NCBI RefSeq assembly: GCF_014843005.1
Contig: NZ_JACYXM010000010.1
Location: 1 to 64,000 of the forward strand
Reading direction: 5' to 3'
DNA from: Rhodanobacter sp. DHG33
GTDB lineage: Bacteria > Pseudomonadota > Gammaproteobacteria > Xanthomonadales > Rhodanobacteraceae
Length of the DNA: 64,000 nt
Of the stretch, positions 7,518 through 20,141 are shown piece by piece; position 1 is the first letter of the stretch; each line of letters starts with the position of its first letter. The translations under genes were made by a program, and so were the position numbers. The notes beneath the pieces were generated by a model. That model was not told where the DNA came from and did no database searches. It saw only the letters and a program-made list of their open reading frames with translations.

Positions 7518-8770
7518 GCGACGGCGGCCCGGCGCGGCTGCTCCGCCGCCATGCGTGTCAGCACCTGTTCGATGCGCGCGAACACTTCGCGCAACTGCGC
7601 GGGCTGCGGCAGCAGGGTGAGGCGCAGGTGACGGCTGGCGGGCACGTTGAAGCTGCTGCCAGGCACCACCAGTACCGACTCCTCTTCCAGCAGGCGCAGC
7701 GCGAAGGCGTTGTCGTCGAAGGAAGGTATGGCGTCGGCGCGGATCTGCGGAAAGGCATACAGTGCGCCGGCCGGCGAGACCACGTCGAGGTAGGCACTCG
7801 CGGCCACGCCATCCAGCACGGCCCGGCGCGCCTCGTGCAGGCGGCCGCCCGGCGCGGTGAGCGCGGTGATGGTGGGGGCGTCCTGCAGCGCCGGAATCAC
7901 CGCCCATTGCGCGGTGACGTTGGCGCACAGGCGCAGCGCGGCCAGCAACTGCAGCGCATCGCGGTAGTCGGCGCTGCGCGCGGGGTCGCCGGAAAGCGAC
8001 AGCCAGCCCACGCGGTAGCCGCAGGCGCGATGTACCTTGCTCAGGCCGCCAAAGCTCACGCAGGGCAGCTCGCCGGCCACTTCCGCCAGCGGCTGGAACG
8101 GCGTGCCGTCGTAGAGGATCTCGTCGTAGATCTCGTCGGTCAGCAACAGCAGGCCATGCCGCGCGGCCACCGCCACGATGCGTTCCAGCAGCGCGCGCGG
8201 ATACACCGCGCCGGTGGGATTGTTCGGATTGATTAGCACCAGTGCGCGGGTGCGCGGCGTCACCAATGCTTCGATCTCGTCGGGATCGGGCAGATGGCCG
8301 TTCTCCGCAAGGCAGCGGTAATAGCGCGGCTTGCCGCCGTTCAAGATGGTGGCGGCGCTCCACAGCGGATAGTCGGGGCTGGGCAGCAGCACTTCGTCGC
8401 CGGGTTGCAGCAGGGCACGCAGGCTGAGGTCGATCAGCTCGCTGACGCCGTTGCCGATGAAGATGCGCTCCACGTCCACGTGGCGTGCGCCGCGCGCACG
8501 CTGCTGTGCGGCGATGGCATCGCGGGCGGCGTCCAGGCCCTGCTCGTGGCCATAGGCCTCGCTGTCGCGCAGGTGGCCGGCGATGGCGTTGCGCAGATGC
8601 GCGGGCGTTTCGAAACCGTAGCGGCCGGGGTTGCCGATGTTGAGCTTGATGATGTCGCGGCCGGCAGCTTCCAGCTCGCGTGCGCGCCGGGTGAGTGCGC
8701 CGCGGATCTCGTAACGCACGTCCGCCAGATGCGTGCTGGGTTTGATCGAAGCCAACGCCGGAATCCTCAT
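7514..8770 (-). CDS. Class I/II pyridoxal-phosphate aminotransferase, AlaA/YfdZ-like
   Basis: A 418-residue fold-type I aminotransferase. Recognisable elements are IKLNIGNPGRYGF near the N-terminus, the NPNNPTGAVY segment (cofactor-contacting Asn), LTDEIYDEILYDG (Asp to the pyridine nitrogen) and SFGGLSKVHRACGYRVGW with the Schiff-base Lys. The family in Xanthomonadales is annotated as alanine transaminase (glutamate-pyruvate), so alanine synthesis is the likely role; specificity is not proven. It overlaps the GDSL esterase gene by 4 bp and is divergent from rsgA. Confidence 0.85.
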   Translation of the reverse strand: MRIPALASIKPSTHLADVRYEIRGALTRRARELEAAGRDIIKLNIGNPGRYGFETPAHLRNAIAGHLRDSEAYGHEQGLDAARDAIAAQQRARGARHVDVERIFIGNGVSELIDLSLRALLQPGDEVLLPSPDYPLWSAATILNGGKPRYYRCLAENGHLPDPDEIEALVTPRTRALVLINPNNPTGAVYPRALLERIVAVAARHGLLLLTDEIYDEILYDGTPFQPLAEVAGELPCVSFGGLSKVHRACGYRVGWLSLSGDPARSADYRDALQLLAALRLCANVTAQWAVIPALQDAPTITALTAPGGRLHEARRAVLDGVAASAYLDVVSPAGALYAFPQIRADAIPSFDDNAFALRLLEEESVLVVPGSSFNVPASRHLRLTLLPQPAQLREVFARIEQVLTRMAAEQPRRAAVA

Positions 8771-8907
8771 GGGTTTGGCCGGCGCACGGCCGGGTCGCCG
8801 TCGATCCTAGCAGCGTGGTGCGGTGCAGCGCGAGCCGCCGGGCTGGCTTTGCACGGGCATTTCCAGGGCAGGGCATAATCGGCCCACATGTCGAAGTCCC
8901 CAGACTC

Positions 8908-9963
8908 ATGAGCGATGCCGAAACGATAGAGCGGTTGCGGCGCATCGGCTGGCGCGGCGAAACCCTGCCCGCGGCCGGCCGGCGGTTGGCGCGCGTGGTG
9001 GCGCAGCATCGCGCCGGCTACGAGCTGCACGACGGCGAGCAGAGCTTCGGCGCGCAGCCGGCCGGGCATTTCCTGAAGCGCAGCCTCGATCCTGGCGAAC
9101 GGCCCGCGGTGGGCGATTTCGTGGAGATCGAGGCCGGCCAGCCGCCGCACATCGTCACCGTGCTGCCACGGCGCACCGTACTGTCGCGCGCCGCCGCGGG
9201 CGAGCGCTACGCCAAGCAGATCATCGCCACCAACATCGACTGCGTGCTGGTGCTCACCGGGTTGGACGGCGACTACAGCCCCGCGCGCATCGAGCGCTAC
9301 CTTTCGCTGATCGAGGATTCCGGCGCACGGCCGGTGGTGCTGCTCAGCAAGACCGACCTGCACGAGGACGCCGCCGAGCGCATCGCCGAGCTGCGCGCGC
9401 GGCTGGCGCCCGGCACGGCGATCCACGCGATCAACGGCAAGGATGCGGCGAGCGCGGCGCAGCTCGCGCCGTACCTGCAGCCCGGCGACAGCGCGGTGCT
9501 GGTGGGGTCCTCCGGTGCGGGCAAGTCCACGCTCACCAACACCCTGCTGGGCATCGACAAGATGGCCACCGGCGCGGTGCGCCACCACGACAGCCGCGGC
9601 CGCCACACCACCACGCATCGCGCGTTGCTGCAGCTGCCCACCGGCGGCTGCCTGATCGACACGCCCGGCATGCGCGAACTGAAGCTCACCGGCGAGGAAA
9701 ACCTCGACCTGTTCGCCGACATCGAGGAGCTGGCCGAAGACTGCCGTTTCGCCGACTGCGGCCACGGCAGCGAGCCCGGCTGCGCGGTGCAGGCCGCGCT
9801 GGACAGCGGCGAACTGTCGCCCGAGCGCTGGCGCAACTACCTCAAGCTGCGCGACGAGCGCGAGGAGCAGGCCAGCACGCTGGAGGCCAAGCTGCGCCGC
9901 CAGCGCGGCGGGAGGCCCATCGAGCGGCCGCATGCGCCGCGCGGCAAGCGCGAGCGGGAGTGA
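8908..9963 (+). CDS. rsgA: Ribosome small-subunit GTPase RsgA
   Basis: A 351-residue circularly permuted GTPase that checks late 30S maturation. An OB-fold N-terminal region is followed by the permuted G motifs: NIDCVLVL, the G4 motif SKTDL, then the P-loop GSSGAGKST (about 200-208) and G3 DTPGMREL. A C-terminal zinc knuckle follows (CRFADCGHGSEPGC), with a basic tail. The ATG at 8908 gives a family-typical length; an upstream ATG at 8888 is in another frame and stops quickly. It is followed 39 bp later by a small membrane-protein gene on the same strand. Confidence 0.95.
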   Translation: MSDAETIERLRRIGWRGETLPAAGRRLARVVAQHRAGYELHDGEQSFGAQPAGHFLKRSLDPGERPAVGDFVEIEAGQPPHIVTVLPRRTVLSRAAAGERYAKQIIATNIDCVLVLTGLDGDYSPARIERYLSLIEDSGARPVVLLSKTDLHEDAAERIAELRARLAPGTAIHAINGKDAASAAQLAPYLQPGDSAVLVGSSGAGKSTLTNTLLGIDKMATGAVRHHDSRGRHTTTHRALLQLPTGGCLIDTPGMRELKLTGEENLDLFADIEELAEDCRFADCGHGSEPGCAVQAALDSGELSPERWRNYLKLRDEREEQASTLEAKLRRQRGGRPIERPHAPRGKRERE

Positions 9964-10002
9964 GGGCAAGCATGAGGGGCAATCCGGCAAGGAGCATCTG
10001 AC

Positions 10003-10452
10003 GTGAGACGGCTTTCCTCGGTGATCAAGCCACGTTACGACCGTGCGATCACGCTGGCCTTGATGGCCATGGCTGTGCTGGCCGTGATGGCGGCGTGGCC
10101 GGGCAGGGGTCATGGCGGCTCGGTGCCATGGACGACAATGCTCGTATGCGTGTTGCCAATCATCCCGGTGTTGTCGGTTCGCGGCCGCCGGCTGCTTGCG
10201 TCCGAAGTGGTCGACGAAGCCTGGATCGATGGCGACGAGTTGCTGCTCAAGCGCGCCGATCAGCCCATTCGGATGCCACTGGCCAGCATTGCATCGGTGG
10301 AGGCGGAGCGCGTGGGTGGCCTTGTTACATTGGAGCTTGGCCTGCCTTGCGCCCTGGGGAACTGTGTCCGTTTCTTCGCGGCTCCACGTGCCGGGCGGGA
10401 CATTGGCATCGAATTGCGCCAGCGCATCGCCCAGGTGCGGCGGCACACATGA
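10003..10452 (+). CDS. Small two-span membrane protein of unknown function
   Basis: A 149-residue protein I do not recognise. It starts at GTG 10003 with AAGGAG about 10 bp upstream. Two hydrophobic segments (ITLALMAMAVLAVMAAW and TTMLVCVLPIIPVLSV) are followed by a soluble domain of about 85 residues with a PH-like strand pattern (DEAWIDGDELLLKR, PLASIASVEAER). This is common in bacterial membrane-anchored PH-fold proteins. Its stop overlaps the start of the DUF1704 gene (ATGA), so the two are very likely co-translated. Confidence 0.7.
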   Translation: MRRLSSVIKPRYDRAITLALMAMAVLAVMAAWPGRGHGGSVPWTTMLVCVLPIIPVLSVRGRRLLASEVVDEAWIDGDELLLKRADQPIRMPLASIASVEAERVGGLVTLELGLPCALGNCVRFFAAPRAGRDIGIELRQRIAQVRRHT

Positions 10453-11714
10453 GCGACTTGAGCCCCGACCTGCAACATATCGCCTCCCTCGACCAGCGCC
10501 TGCTGGCCGCGGTGAGGGGCATCCGCATCCTGCCCACGGTGGCGTGGCCGGCCTCGCTGGAGAACCGGCTGATCGCGGATTTCGCCGCGGAGCGCTTTGT
10601 CCTGCCCGAGGTGCAGTACCAGCGGCCCGATCTCACCGCCGAGCGCACCGAGCTAGAGGCCATCGAACGCGAGGCGCTGGCGCAGGGCGGCGCTCTGGGC
10701 GAATACCTGGCGCACACCGCCGAGTCGTGGCGCATCGCGGCCGGGATGCTGGAGGCGGTGGGCACGGCGCAGGTGTGCGAGCCGTCGATCCTGCTGTATG
10801 GCCGCCCCGGCGACACGATTCCCGGCAGCGCGCGCAGCAACCTCGACGCGGCGCGCTATTTCGTGGAGCTGTCGGACGAACTGGGTGCCGACCTGATCGC
10901 GGACGACGCGCGCGAAGGCATCAGCGCCGAAACCCTGCGCGACGAAATGGCGCGCACGCTGGACGATTTCTTCGGCGCGGGCCGGGTCAGGGTGGAGGTC
11001 GATCCCGAGCTCACCGCCAAGGCCGCCGCCGGCGCCACCCGCATCCGCCTGCGTGGCGGTGCCAGCTTCAGCGACTACGACCGCCACCAGTTGCTGGCGC
11101 ACGAGGCGCTGGTGCATACCCTCACCGCGCTCAACGGGCGCGAGCAGCCGCTGCTGGCTTCGCTGGCGCGCACCTCGCCGCGCGTCACGGCCACGCAGGA
11201 GGGGCTGGCGGTGTTCGCCGAGCTGATGTCGGGCGCCATCGACATCGCGCGGCTGAAGCGCGTCAGCCTGCGCATCCTCGCCATCGAGATGGCGCTGGAC
11301 GGCGCCGACTTCGTGGAGGTGTACAAATTCTTCCACGCCTGCGGGCAGGGCGTGGCGGACAGCTTCCATTCCGCGCAGCGCGTGTTCCGCGGTGTGCCCA
11401 CCACCGGCGGGGCGGCCTTCGCCAAGGACAACGTGTACCTCAGCGGCCTGCTGACCGTGCACACCTTCTTCCGCTGGGCGTTCCGCGAGCGGCGCATGGA
11501 CCTGCTGCGCTACCTGTTCGCGGGCAAGCTGGCGCTGGCCGATGTGCTGAGCCTGGAGCCGTGTTTCGCCAGCGGCGTGCTGGCGCCGCCGCGCTGGCTG
11601 CCGCCATGGATGCAGCACGTTCACGGGCTGGCCGGCAAGCTCGCGTTCTCGGTGTTCGTCAATGCCATCCGCATGGGCAAAGTGGGCGCCGACGACCTGT
11701 CGCGCGGCGTGTAG
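10449..11714 (+). CDS. DUF1704 (QEGLA-motif) putative metallopeptidase
   Basis: A 421-residue member of the family often named 'flavohemoglobin expression-modulating QEGLA motif protein'. The QEGLA signature is at about 250-254 (TQEGLAVFAELM). An HExxxH-type motif, HEALVH, is at about 218-223. The same arrangement occurs in the MATCAP-type metallopeptidases, so zinc-dependent proteolysis is plausible but unproven here. No signal peptide is present. The start overlaps the preceding membrane-protein stop by 4 bp, which may place this enzyme at the inner membrane with that partner. maeB follows 67 bp downstream. Confidence 0.82.
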   Translation: MSDLSPDLQHIASLDQRLLAAVRGIRILPTVAWPASLENRLIADFAAERFVLPEVQYQRPDLTAERTELEAIEREALAQGGALGEYLAHTAESWRIAAGMLEAVGTAQVCEPSILLYGRPGDTIPGSARSNLDAARYFVELSDELGADLIADDAREGISAETLRDEMARTLDDFFGAGRVRVEVDPELTAKAAAGATRIRLRGGASFSDYDRHQLLAHEALVHTLTALNGREQPLLASLARTSPRVTATQEGLAVFAELMSGAIDIARLKRVSLRILAIEMALDGADFVEVYKFFHACGQGVADSFHSAQRVFRGVPTTGGAAFAKDNVYLSGLLTVHTFFRWAFRERRMDLLRYLFAGKLALADVLSLEPCFASGVLAPPRWLPPWMQHVHGLAGKLAFSVFVNAIRMGKVGADDLSRGV

Positions 11715-11781
11715 CCGGGAGCGCGGTGCTAACATCACGCGGCCGATCCGCGGCCCACCGACCCCACGAAAAGCCCCACTC

Positions 11782-14048
<2,267 letters not shown>

Positions 14049-14058
<10 letters not shown>

Positions 14059-14089
14059 CAGGCCGTCAGGGACGGCCTGTCAGCTGCGC
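14049..14089 (+). terminator. 19-bp perfect hairpin spanning the maeB stop
   Basis: Arms 14049-14067 and 14071-14089 pair perfectly over 19 bp with a 3-base AGG loop. The left arm includes the last codons and the TGA of maeB (14056-14058). No T run follows; AAAAG comes after. It could act as a terminator or an mRNA 3'-end stabiliser. Confidence 0.7.
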
Positions 14090-14169
14090 AAAAGATGAAG
14101 CCAGCACCGAAGCCCGGCATTGCCGAACTCCGGGCGCCTGGCAGGCGAACCCGCCAACCGCCTTCGCCT

Positions 14170-14299
14170 CCTCTCCCCTCCGGGGAGAGGATTGAGGTGA
14201 GGGGCGGGTGCTCGCGAAGGCACTCATCGAAGCGTGCTTCGTAGTTCCCATCTCGCCAGCGTGACCCCTCACCCCAGCCCTCTCCCCGGAGGGGAGAGG
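14170..14299. repeat. Pair of inverted dispersed hairpin repeats between maeB and aceE
   Basis: Two copies of a 21-base hairpin, CCTCTCCCC-N3-GGGGAGAGG, occur at 14170-14190 and 14279-14299. Each is flanked by a GTGAGGGG motif, and the copies face in opposite directions. The first flank, AGGTGAGGGGCGGGTGCT, recurs exactly at 35178-35195 before lpdA. A decayed partial copy follows at about 14343. The remainder of 14090-14528 contains no convincing gene. Such elements are common intergenic repeats in Xanthomonadales and often produce spurious short ORFs (PLPSGERAGVRG in translation). Confidence 0.75.
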
Positions 14300-14528
14300 A
14301 TGCAGGGCGCTGGATGCTGCCATTCCTCGACACCTGGTACCGCCTCCTCTCCCCACACGGGACGAGGGTGAGCCGTGCGCCATTCGCCGCCGCATGTGCC
14401 TCCCTAGACGGACGTCCAACTGGCAGCAACCAGCCGCGAAAGCTAAACTCGGGCGTCGGCCCGCCATCCCCCACGGCGACCGCTTTCCCTACAGGCATTG
14501 CGCCATCCGGCGCCGCGGAGAATCCCCC

Positions 14529-17222
<2,694 letters not shown>

Positions 17223-17235
17223 GCCGATCGGCCAT

Positions 17236-17271
17236 AAAAGAAAAACCCGCCTTCCGGCGGGTTTTTCTTTT
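17236..17271 (+). terminator. Strong intrinsic terminator after aceE
   Basis: A 16-bp perfect stem (17236-17251 with 17256-17271) with a TTCC loop. The 3' arm ends in a T-rich run (GTTTTTCTTTT), and the A-rich 5' arm makes it bidirectional. It starts 14 bp after the aceE stop and can also serve the convergent gene at 17355. Confidence 0.93.
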
Positions 17272-17354
17272 GGGTGATTGCTTTTGGCGGTAGCCCTCCG
17301 GACTATCCCCGCGCGATGCAGGATCCGCCTCGGGCGACAACGGCAGCGGTAGGC

Positions 17355-17672
17355 TCAATCCTCGTCGTTGCCGCGCAGCGCCTGGCGCAGCAGCAGGAAC
17401 GCGCCGATGGTGCCGGCCACGATCGCGGCGGTGGCCACCGGGTGGCGGCTCACGTGGCGCTTCACGCGCCGGTAGCGGTAGCTCGTCTCGTCGGCCAGAT
17501 CCTCGGCGGCACGCGCGATCCGGCGGCGGTAGCCGTCGCCGTCGAAGCGCGCTGCGGCGCTGCGTCCGCGCGCAACCCAACCGCGCGCGGTATCGCCGGC
17601 ATCGTTGGCGTAGCGGCGCGCGCGGTCGCCGAGTTCGTCCATATGGCTTTCGAGGTCGCGTGACTTGCTCAT
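17355..17672 (-). CDS. Small membrane-anchored protein resembling the ElaB/YqjD (DUF883) group
   Basis: A 105-residue protein. The start at 17672 is set by AAGGAGA six bases upstream. The N-terminal 75 residues are charged and helical (DLESHMDELGDRARRYANDAG), and a single C-terminal span (ATAAIVAGTIGAFLLLRQAL) is preceded by HVSRHPV. This tail-anchored helical design is that of the ElaB/YqjD/YgaM group, stationary-phase proteins that tether ribosomes to the membrane. The family call is by architecture only. Confidence 0.65.
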   Translation of the reverse strand: MSKSRDLESHMDELGDRARRYANDAGDTARGWVARGRSAAARFDGDGYRRRIARAAEDLADETSYRYRRVKRHVSRHPVATAAIVAGTIGAFLLLRQALRGNDED

Positions 17673-17757
17673 GGGATTCTCCTTGTTAAGCCCGATCCAC
17701 ACTGCCAGCCGTCACGTTAGCCAAACGTGTACGGGCCGCGGGCCCGTCAGGAAGCAG

Positions 17758-18321
17758 TCAGCGTGACGGGGGCCAGGGGCGGAATTCGTCGCGCACCCGC
17801 GCACTGCGCAGGCGATGGATGATCCATCCGAAGAGCGCGCAGAAAACCAGCGCCATCAGCATGCCGAACACCTGTGCCACCCGCATGAAGCCATGCATCA
17901 TTGCTTCCGCGTCGGCAGGCATGTTGGGTGTGTGCATGATCGTTTCCATCGACCCCATGAACCACCACTGCCATACCAGGCCTAGCAGGTGATAGGCGAT
18001 GGCGAGCCCCATCAGGCCGATGAACAGTCGTCGCGCCCATTCCTTCCGGCGCAGCAGACCGATGGCGGCGATCAACGTGACGCTGGAGACCAGCAGGAAG
18101 GCCCGGAAGAGCCAGGCCATGTGCGCAAATATCCACTGCATCGGAGCAGGCATGTCAGGCGGCAGCGGTGGCATGGGGTGTGCCTGCATCGTTGGCAGGA
18201 ACAACCACTGCAGCATCAGGTTCTGCAGCAGAGAGATCAGCGTGGCGAACCCGGTCATGCCGATGAATATCCATGCCAGCACAGTGACGAAGCTGGAACG
18301 CAGCGGCGGTGGCGTGGACAT
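17758..18321 (-). CDS. Four-span integral membrane protein, unknown function
   Basis: A 187-residue protein I do not recognise. Four hydrophobic helices are visible: SFVTVLAWIFIGMTGFATLI, AWLFRAFLLVSSVTLIAAIG, LFIGLMGLAIAYHLLGLVWQ and VFGMLMALVFCALFGWIIHR. Between helices 1 and 2 lies a Met/Pro-rich loop (MQAHPMPPLPPDMPAPMQ), and before helix 4 another Met-rich stretch (METIMHTPNMPADAEAMMHG). The methionine clusters could bind a soft metal such as copper, but this is only a hint. It sits 74 bp downstream of the MFS gene on the same strand. Confidence 0.7.
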   Translation of the reverse strand: MSTPPPLRSSFVTVLAWIFIGMTGFATLISLLQNLMLQWLFLPTMQAHPMPPLPPDMPAPMQWIFAHMAWLFRAFLLVSSVTLIAAIGLLRRKEWARRLFIGLMGLAIAYHLLGLVWQWWFMGSMETIMHTPNMPADAEAMMHGFMRVAQVFGMLMALVFCALFGWIIHRLRSARVRDEFRPWPPSR

Positions 18322-18395
18322 GCGGTGCTCCCCAAGACGACGGCAATGCGACAAAGCTTCGCTGGATGAGGCGTGCCGCACAACCGCCCAGGCTT

Positions 18396-19670
18396 TTAGA
18401 GCGTATCGCCCGCAGCCTGCGCATCGTCCGTGGCGGTTTCCATGTGCAGCTTCTGTCGCCGCCGCAAGCCGGGGAACATCCCCATCCACAGGCCCACCAC
18501 CACCAGCGTGCCGAGGCCGCCAACCACCGCGGAACCCACCGCGCCCAACCACGCGGCGAGCATGCCGGACTCGAATTCGCCGAGCTGGTTGGAGGTGTTG
18601 ATGAAGATCGAATTCACCGCACTCACGCGGCCGCGCATCGCATCGGGCGTGTCGAGCTGCACCAGTGCGCCGCGTATCACCATGCTGACCATGTCGAATG
18701 CGCCCAACGCAAACAATGCGACCAGCGACAGCCACAGCGTGGAGGAAACGGCGAACACCAGCGTGGCCACGCCGAAGCCGGCCACGGAAGCGAACATGAT
18801 CATGCCCACGCGGCGTTGCAGTTCGTGCCTGGCCAGCCACAGCGACATCAGCAGCGCGCCCACGGCCGGCGCCGCGCGCAGCAGGCCCAGCCCCCACGGG
18901 CCGGTATGCAGGATGTCGCGTGCGAAGATCGGCAGCAGCGCGGTGGCGCCGCCCAGCAGCACCGCGAACAGGTCCAGCGAGATCACGCCCAGCACGTCCT
19001 TGCGCTCGCGGATGAAATGCACGCCGGCAAACAACGTCTTCAGTGTCGCTGGCTCGCGTCGCGGAGGCGCCTGTTCGTAGCGCAGCATTGCCATTGTCGT
19101 CGCCGCGACCAGGTATAGCGCCGCGGCGCTCAGGTACACCACGCCGGGGCCTGCCGCGTAGAGCAGGCCGCCCACCGCGGGACCGAGGATGGTGGCCATC
19201 TGGAAGGCCGAGCCGCTCACCGCCACCGCGCGGGGCAGCAGCGCCGGCGGCACCAGCGCCGGTAGCAGCGATTGCATCGACGGCGATTCGAACGCCTTGG
19301 CCACGCCGATGACGAACACCAGGGCGAGGATGCCGGCTTCGTGGATGCGCCCGCTGAAGGTCAGCGCGGCCAGCAGCACGATGGCCGTCCATTCCACGAT
19401 CTGCCCGAGCAGCACCACGCGCCGCCGTTCGAACTGGTCGGCCACGTGCCCCGCCGGCAGCGCCAGCAGCACGGAAGGGATGAACTGCACCAGGCCGATC
19501 AGACCGAGGTCGAAGGCGCGCCCGGTGATCGCATACACCTGCCAGCCCACCGCCACCGACAGCATCTGGAAGCCGAAACCGGAAGCGATGCGCGAGCACC
19601 AGAACTGCACGAAGGCGGGGTGGCGCAGCAGCGAGTCCGCTGCGGCGGACGGGGAGGTGGAGTTCGGCAT
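18396..19670 (-). CDS. MFS transporter, EntS-like exporter
   Basis: A 424-residue major facilitator with about 12 membrane spans. The N-terminal FVQFWCSRIASGFGFQML, the loop GHVADQFERRRVVLLGQ (motif A-like) and the central PRREPATLKTLFAGVHFIRERKDVL loop match the EntS/'MFS_3' exporters. These export siderophores or small drugs. The start at 19670 has GAGGAT six bases upstream. The substrate cannot be read from the sequence. The gene downstream (17758) may be co-transcribed. Confidence 0.82.
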   Translation of the reverse strand: MPNSTSPSAAADSLLRHPAFVQFWCSRIASGFGFQMLSVAVGWQVYAITGRAFDLGLIGLVQFIPSVLLALPAGHVADQFERRRVVLLGQIVEWTAIVLLAALTFSGRIHEAGILALVFVIGVAKAFESPSMQSLLPALVPPALLPRAVAVSGSAFQMATILGPAVGGLLYAAGPGVVYLSAAALYLVAATTMAMLRYEQAPPRREPATLKTLFAGVHFIRERKDVLGVISLDLFAVLLGGATALLPIFARDILHTGPWGLGLLRAAPAVGALLMSLWLARHELQRRVGMIMFASVAGFGVATLVFAVSSTLWLSLVALFALGAFDMVSMVIRGALVQLDTPDAMRGRVSAVNSIFINTSNQLGEFESGMLAAWLGAVGSAVVGGLGTLVVVGLWMGMFPGLRRRQKLHMETATDDAQAAGDTL

Positions 19671-19816
19671 GGGAATCCTCGGGGAACGCGCATTGTAGTC
19701 GCGTCGCATGCGCCGGCAGGCAAGGCGGCTTGACGCCAGCTTGCCGCGGATTTGATCCGGGCTTTCTCCGCGCGAGGGTAGGGTGGAGGCGACTTTCCCC
19801 GAGGAGAAGCGCGCCG

Positions 19817-20122
19817 ATGGGCCGATCCGCCAAACATGTCTATTCCGCCCCGGCGGACGTGCAGGCCCTCCAGGCGCTTGCGAGCGAGCTGCCCGCCAAT
19901 GGCCATGTGCGCCTGCGACTGAAAGACGGCGGCGCGTGCGAAGGCGTGGTCGCGGAGCGCGCCACCGTGCAGGTTTATTTCGACCCCACCGAGCAGCACC
20001 AGGGCATCAACGGCGAGCTGCGGCTGGAGCGCCCCGACCAGCCTGACTGGCACCGCTGGATGTGGCTGGACGAGATCGCCAGCGTGGAGCACCTCGACTC
20101 CACGCTGGGCAGCGAAAACTGA
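19817..20122 (+). CDS. DUF3247 Sm-like protein
   Basis: A 101-residue soluble protein with a strong GAGGAG site 9 bp before the ATG. Strands such as GHVRLRLKDGGACEGVVAE and TVQVYFDPTEQHQGINGE fit the Sm-like fold of DUF3247, whose known structure is the Xanthomonas campestris protein XCC3642. The family is essentially confined to Xanthomonadales and its role is unknown; RNA binding is not shown. It faces the FAD oxidase gene tail-to-tail. Confidence 0.78.
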   Translation: MGRSAKHVYSAPADVQALQALASELPANGHVRLRLKDGGACEGVVAERATVQVYFDPTEQHQGINGELRLERPDQPDWHRWMWLDEIASVEHLDSTLGSEN

Positions 20123-20141
20123 GTGCCTGCCGGTCCGCTTT

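Noticed and set aside
14066-14467. A 133-codon minus-strand open frame in the maeB-aceE gap
   Set aside because: It is translated from the dispersed hairpin repeats (contains LHPLPSGERAGVRGH), a well-known artefact in Xanthomonadales; no ribosome-binding site or domain.
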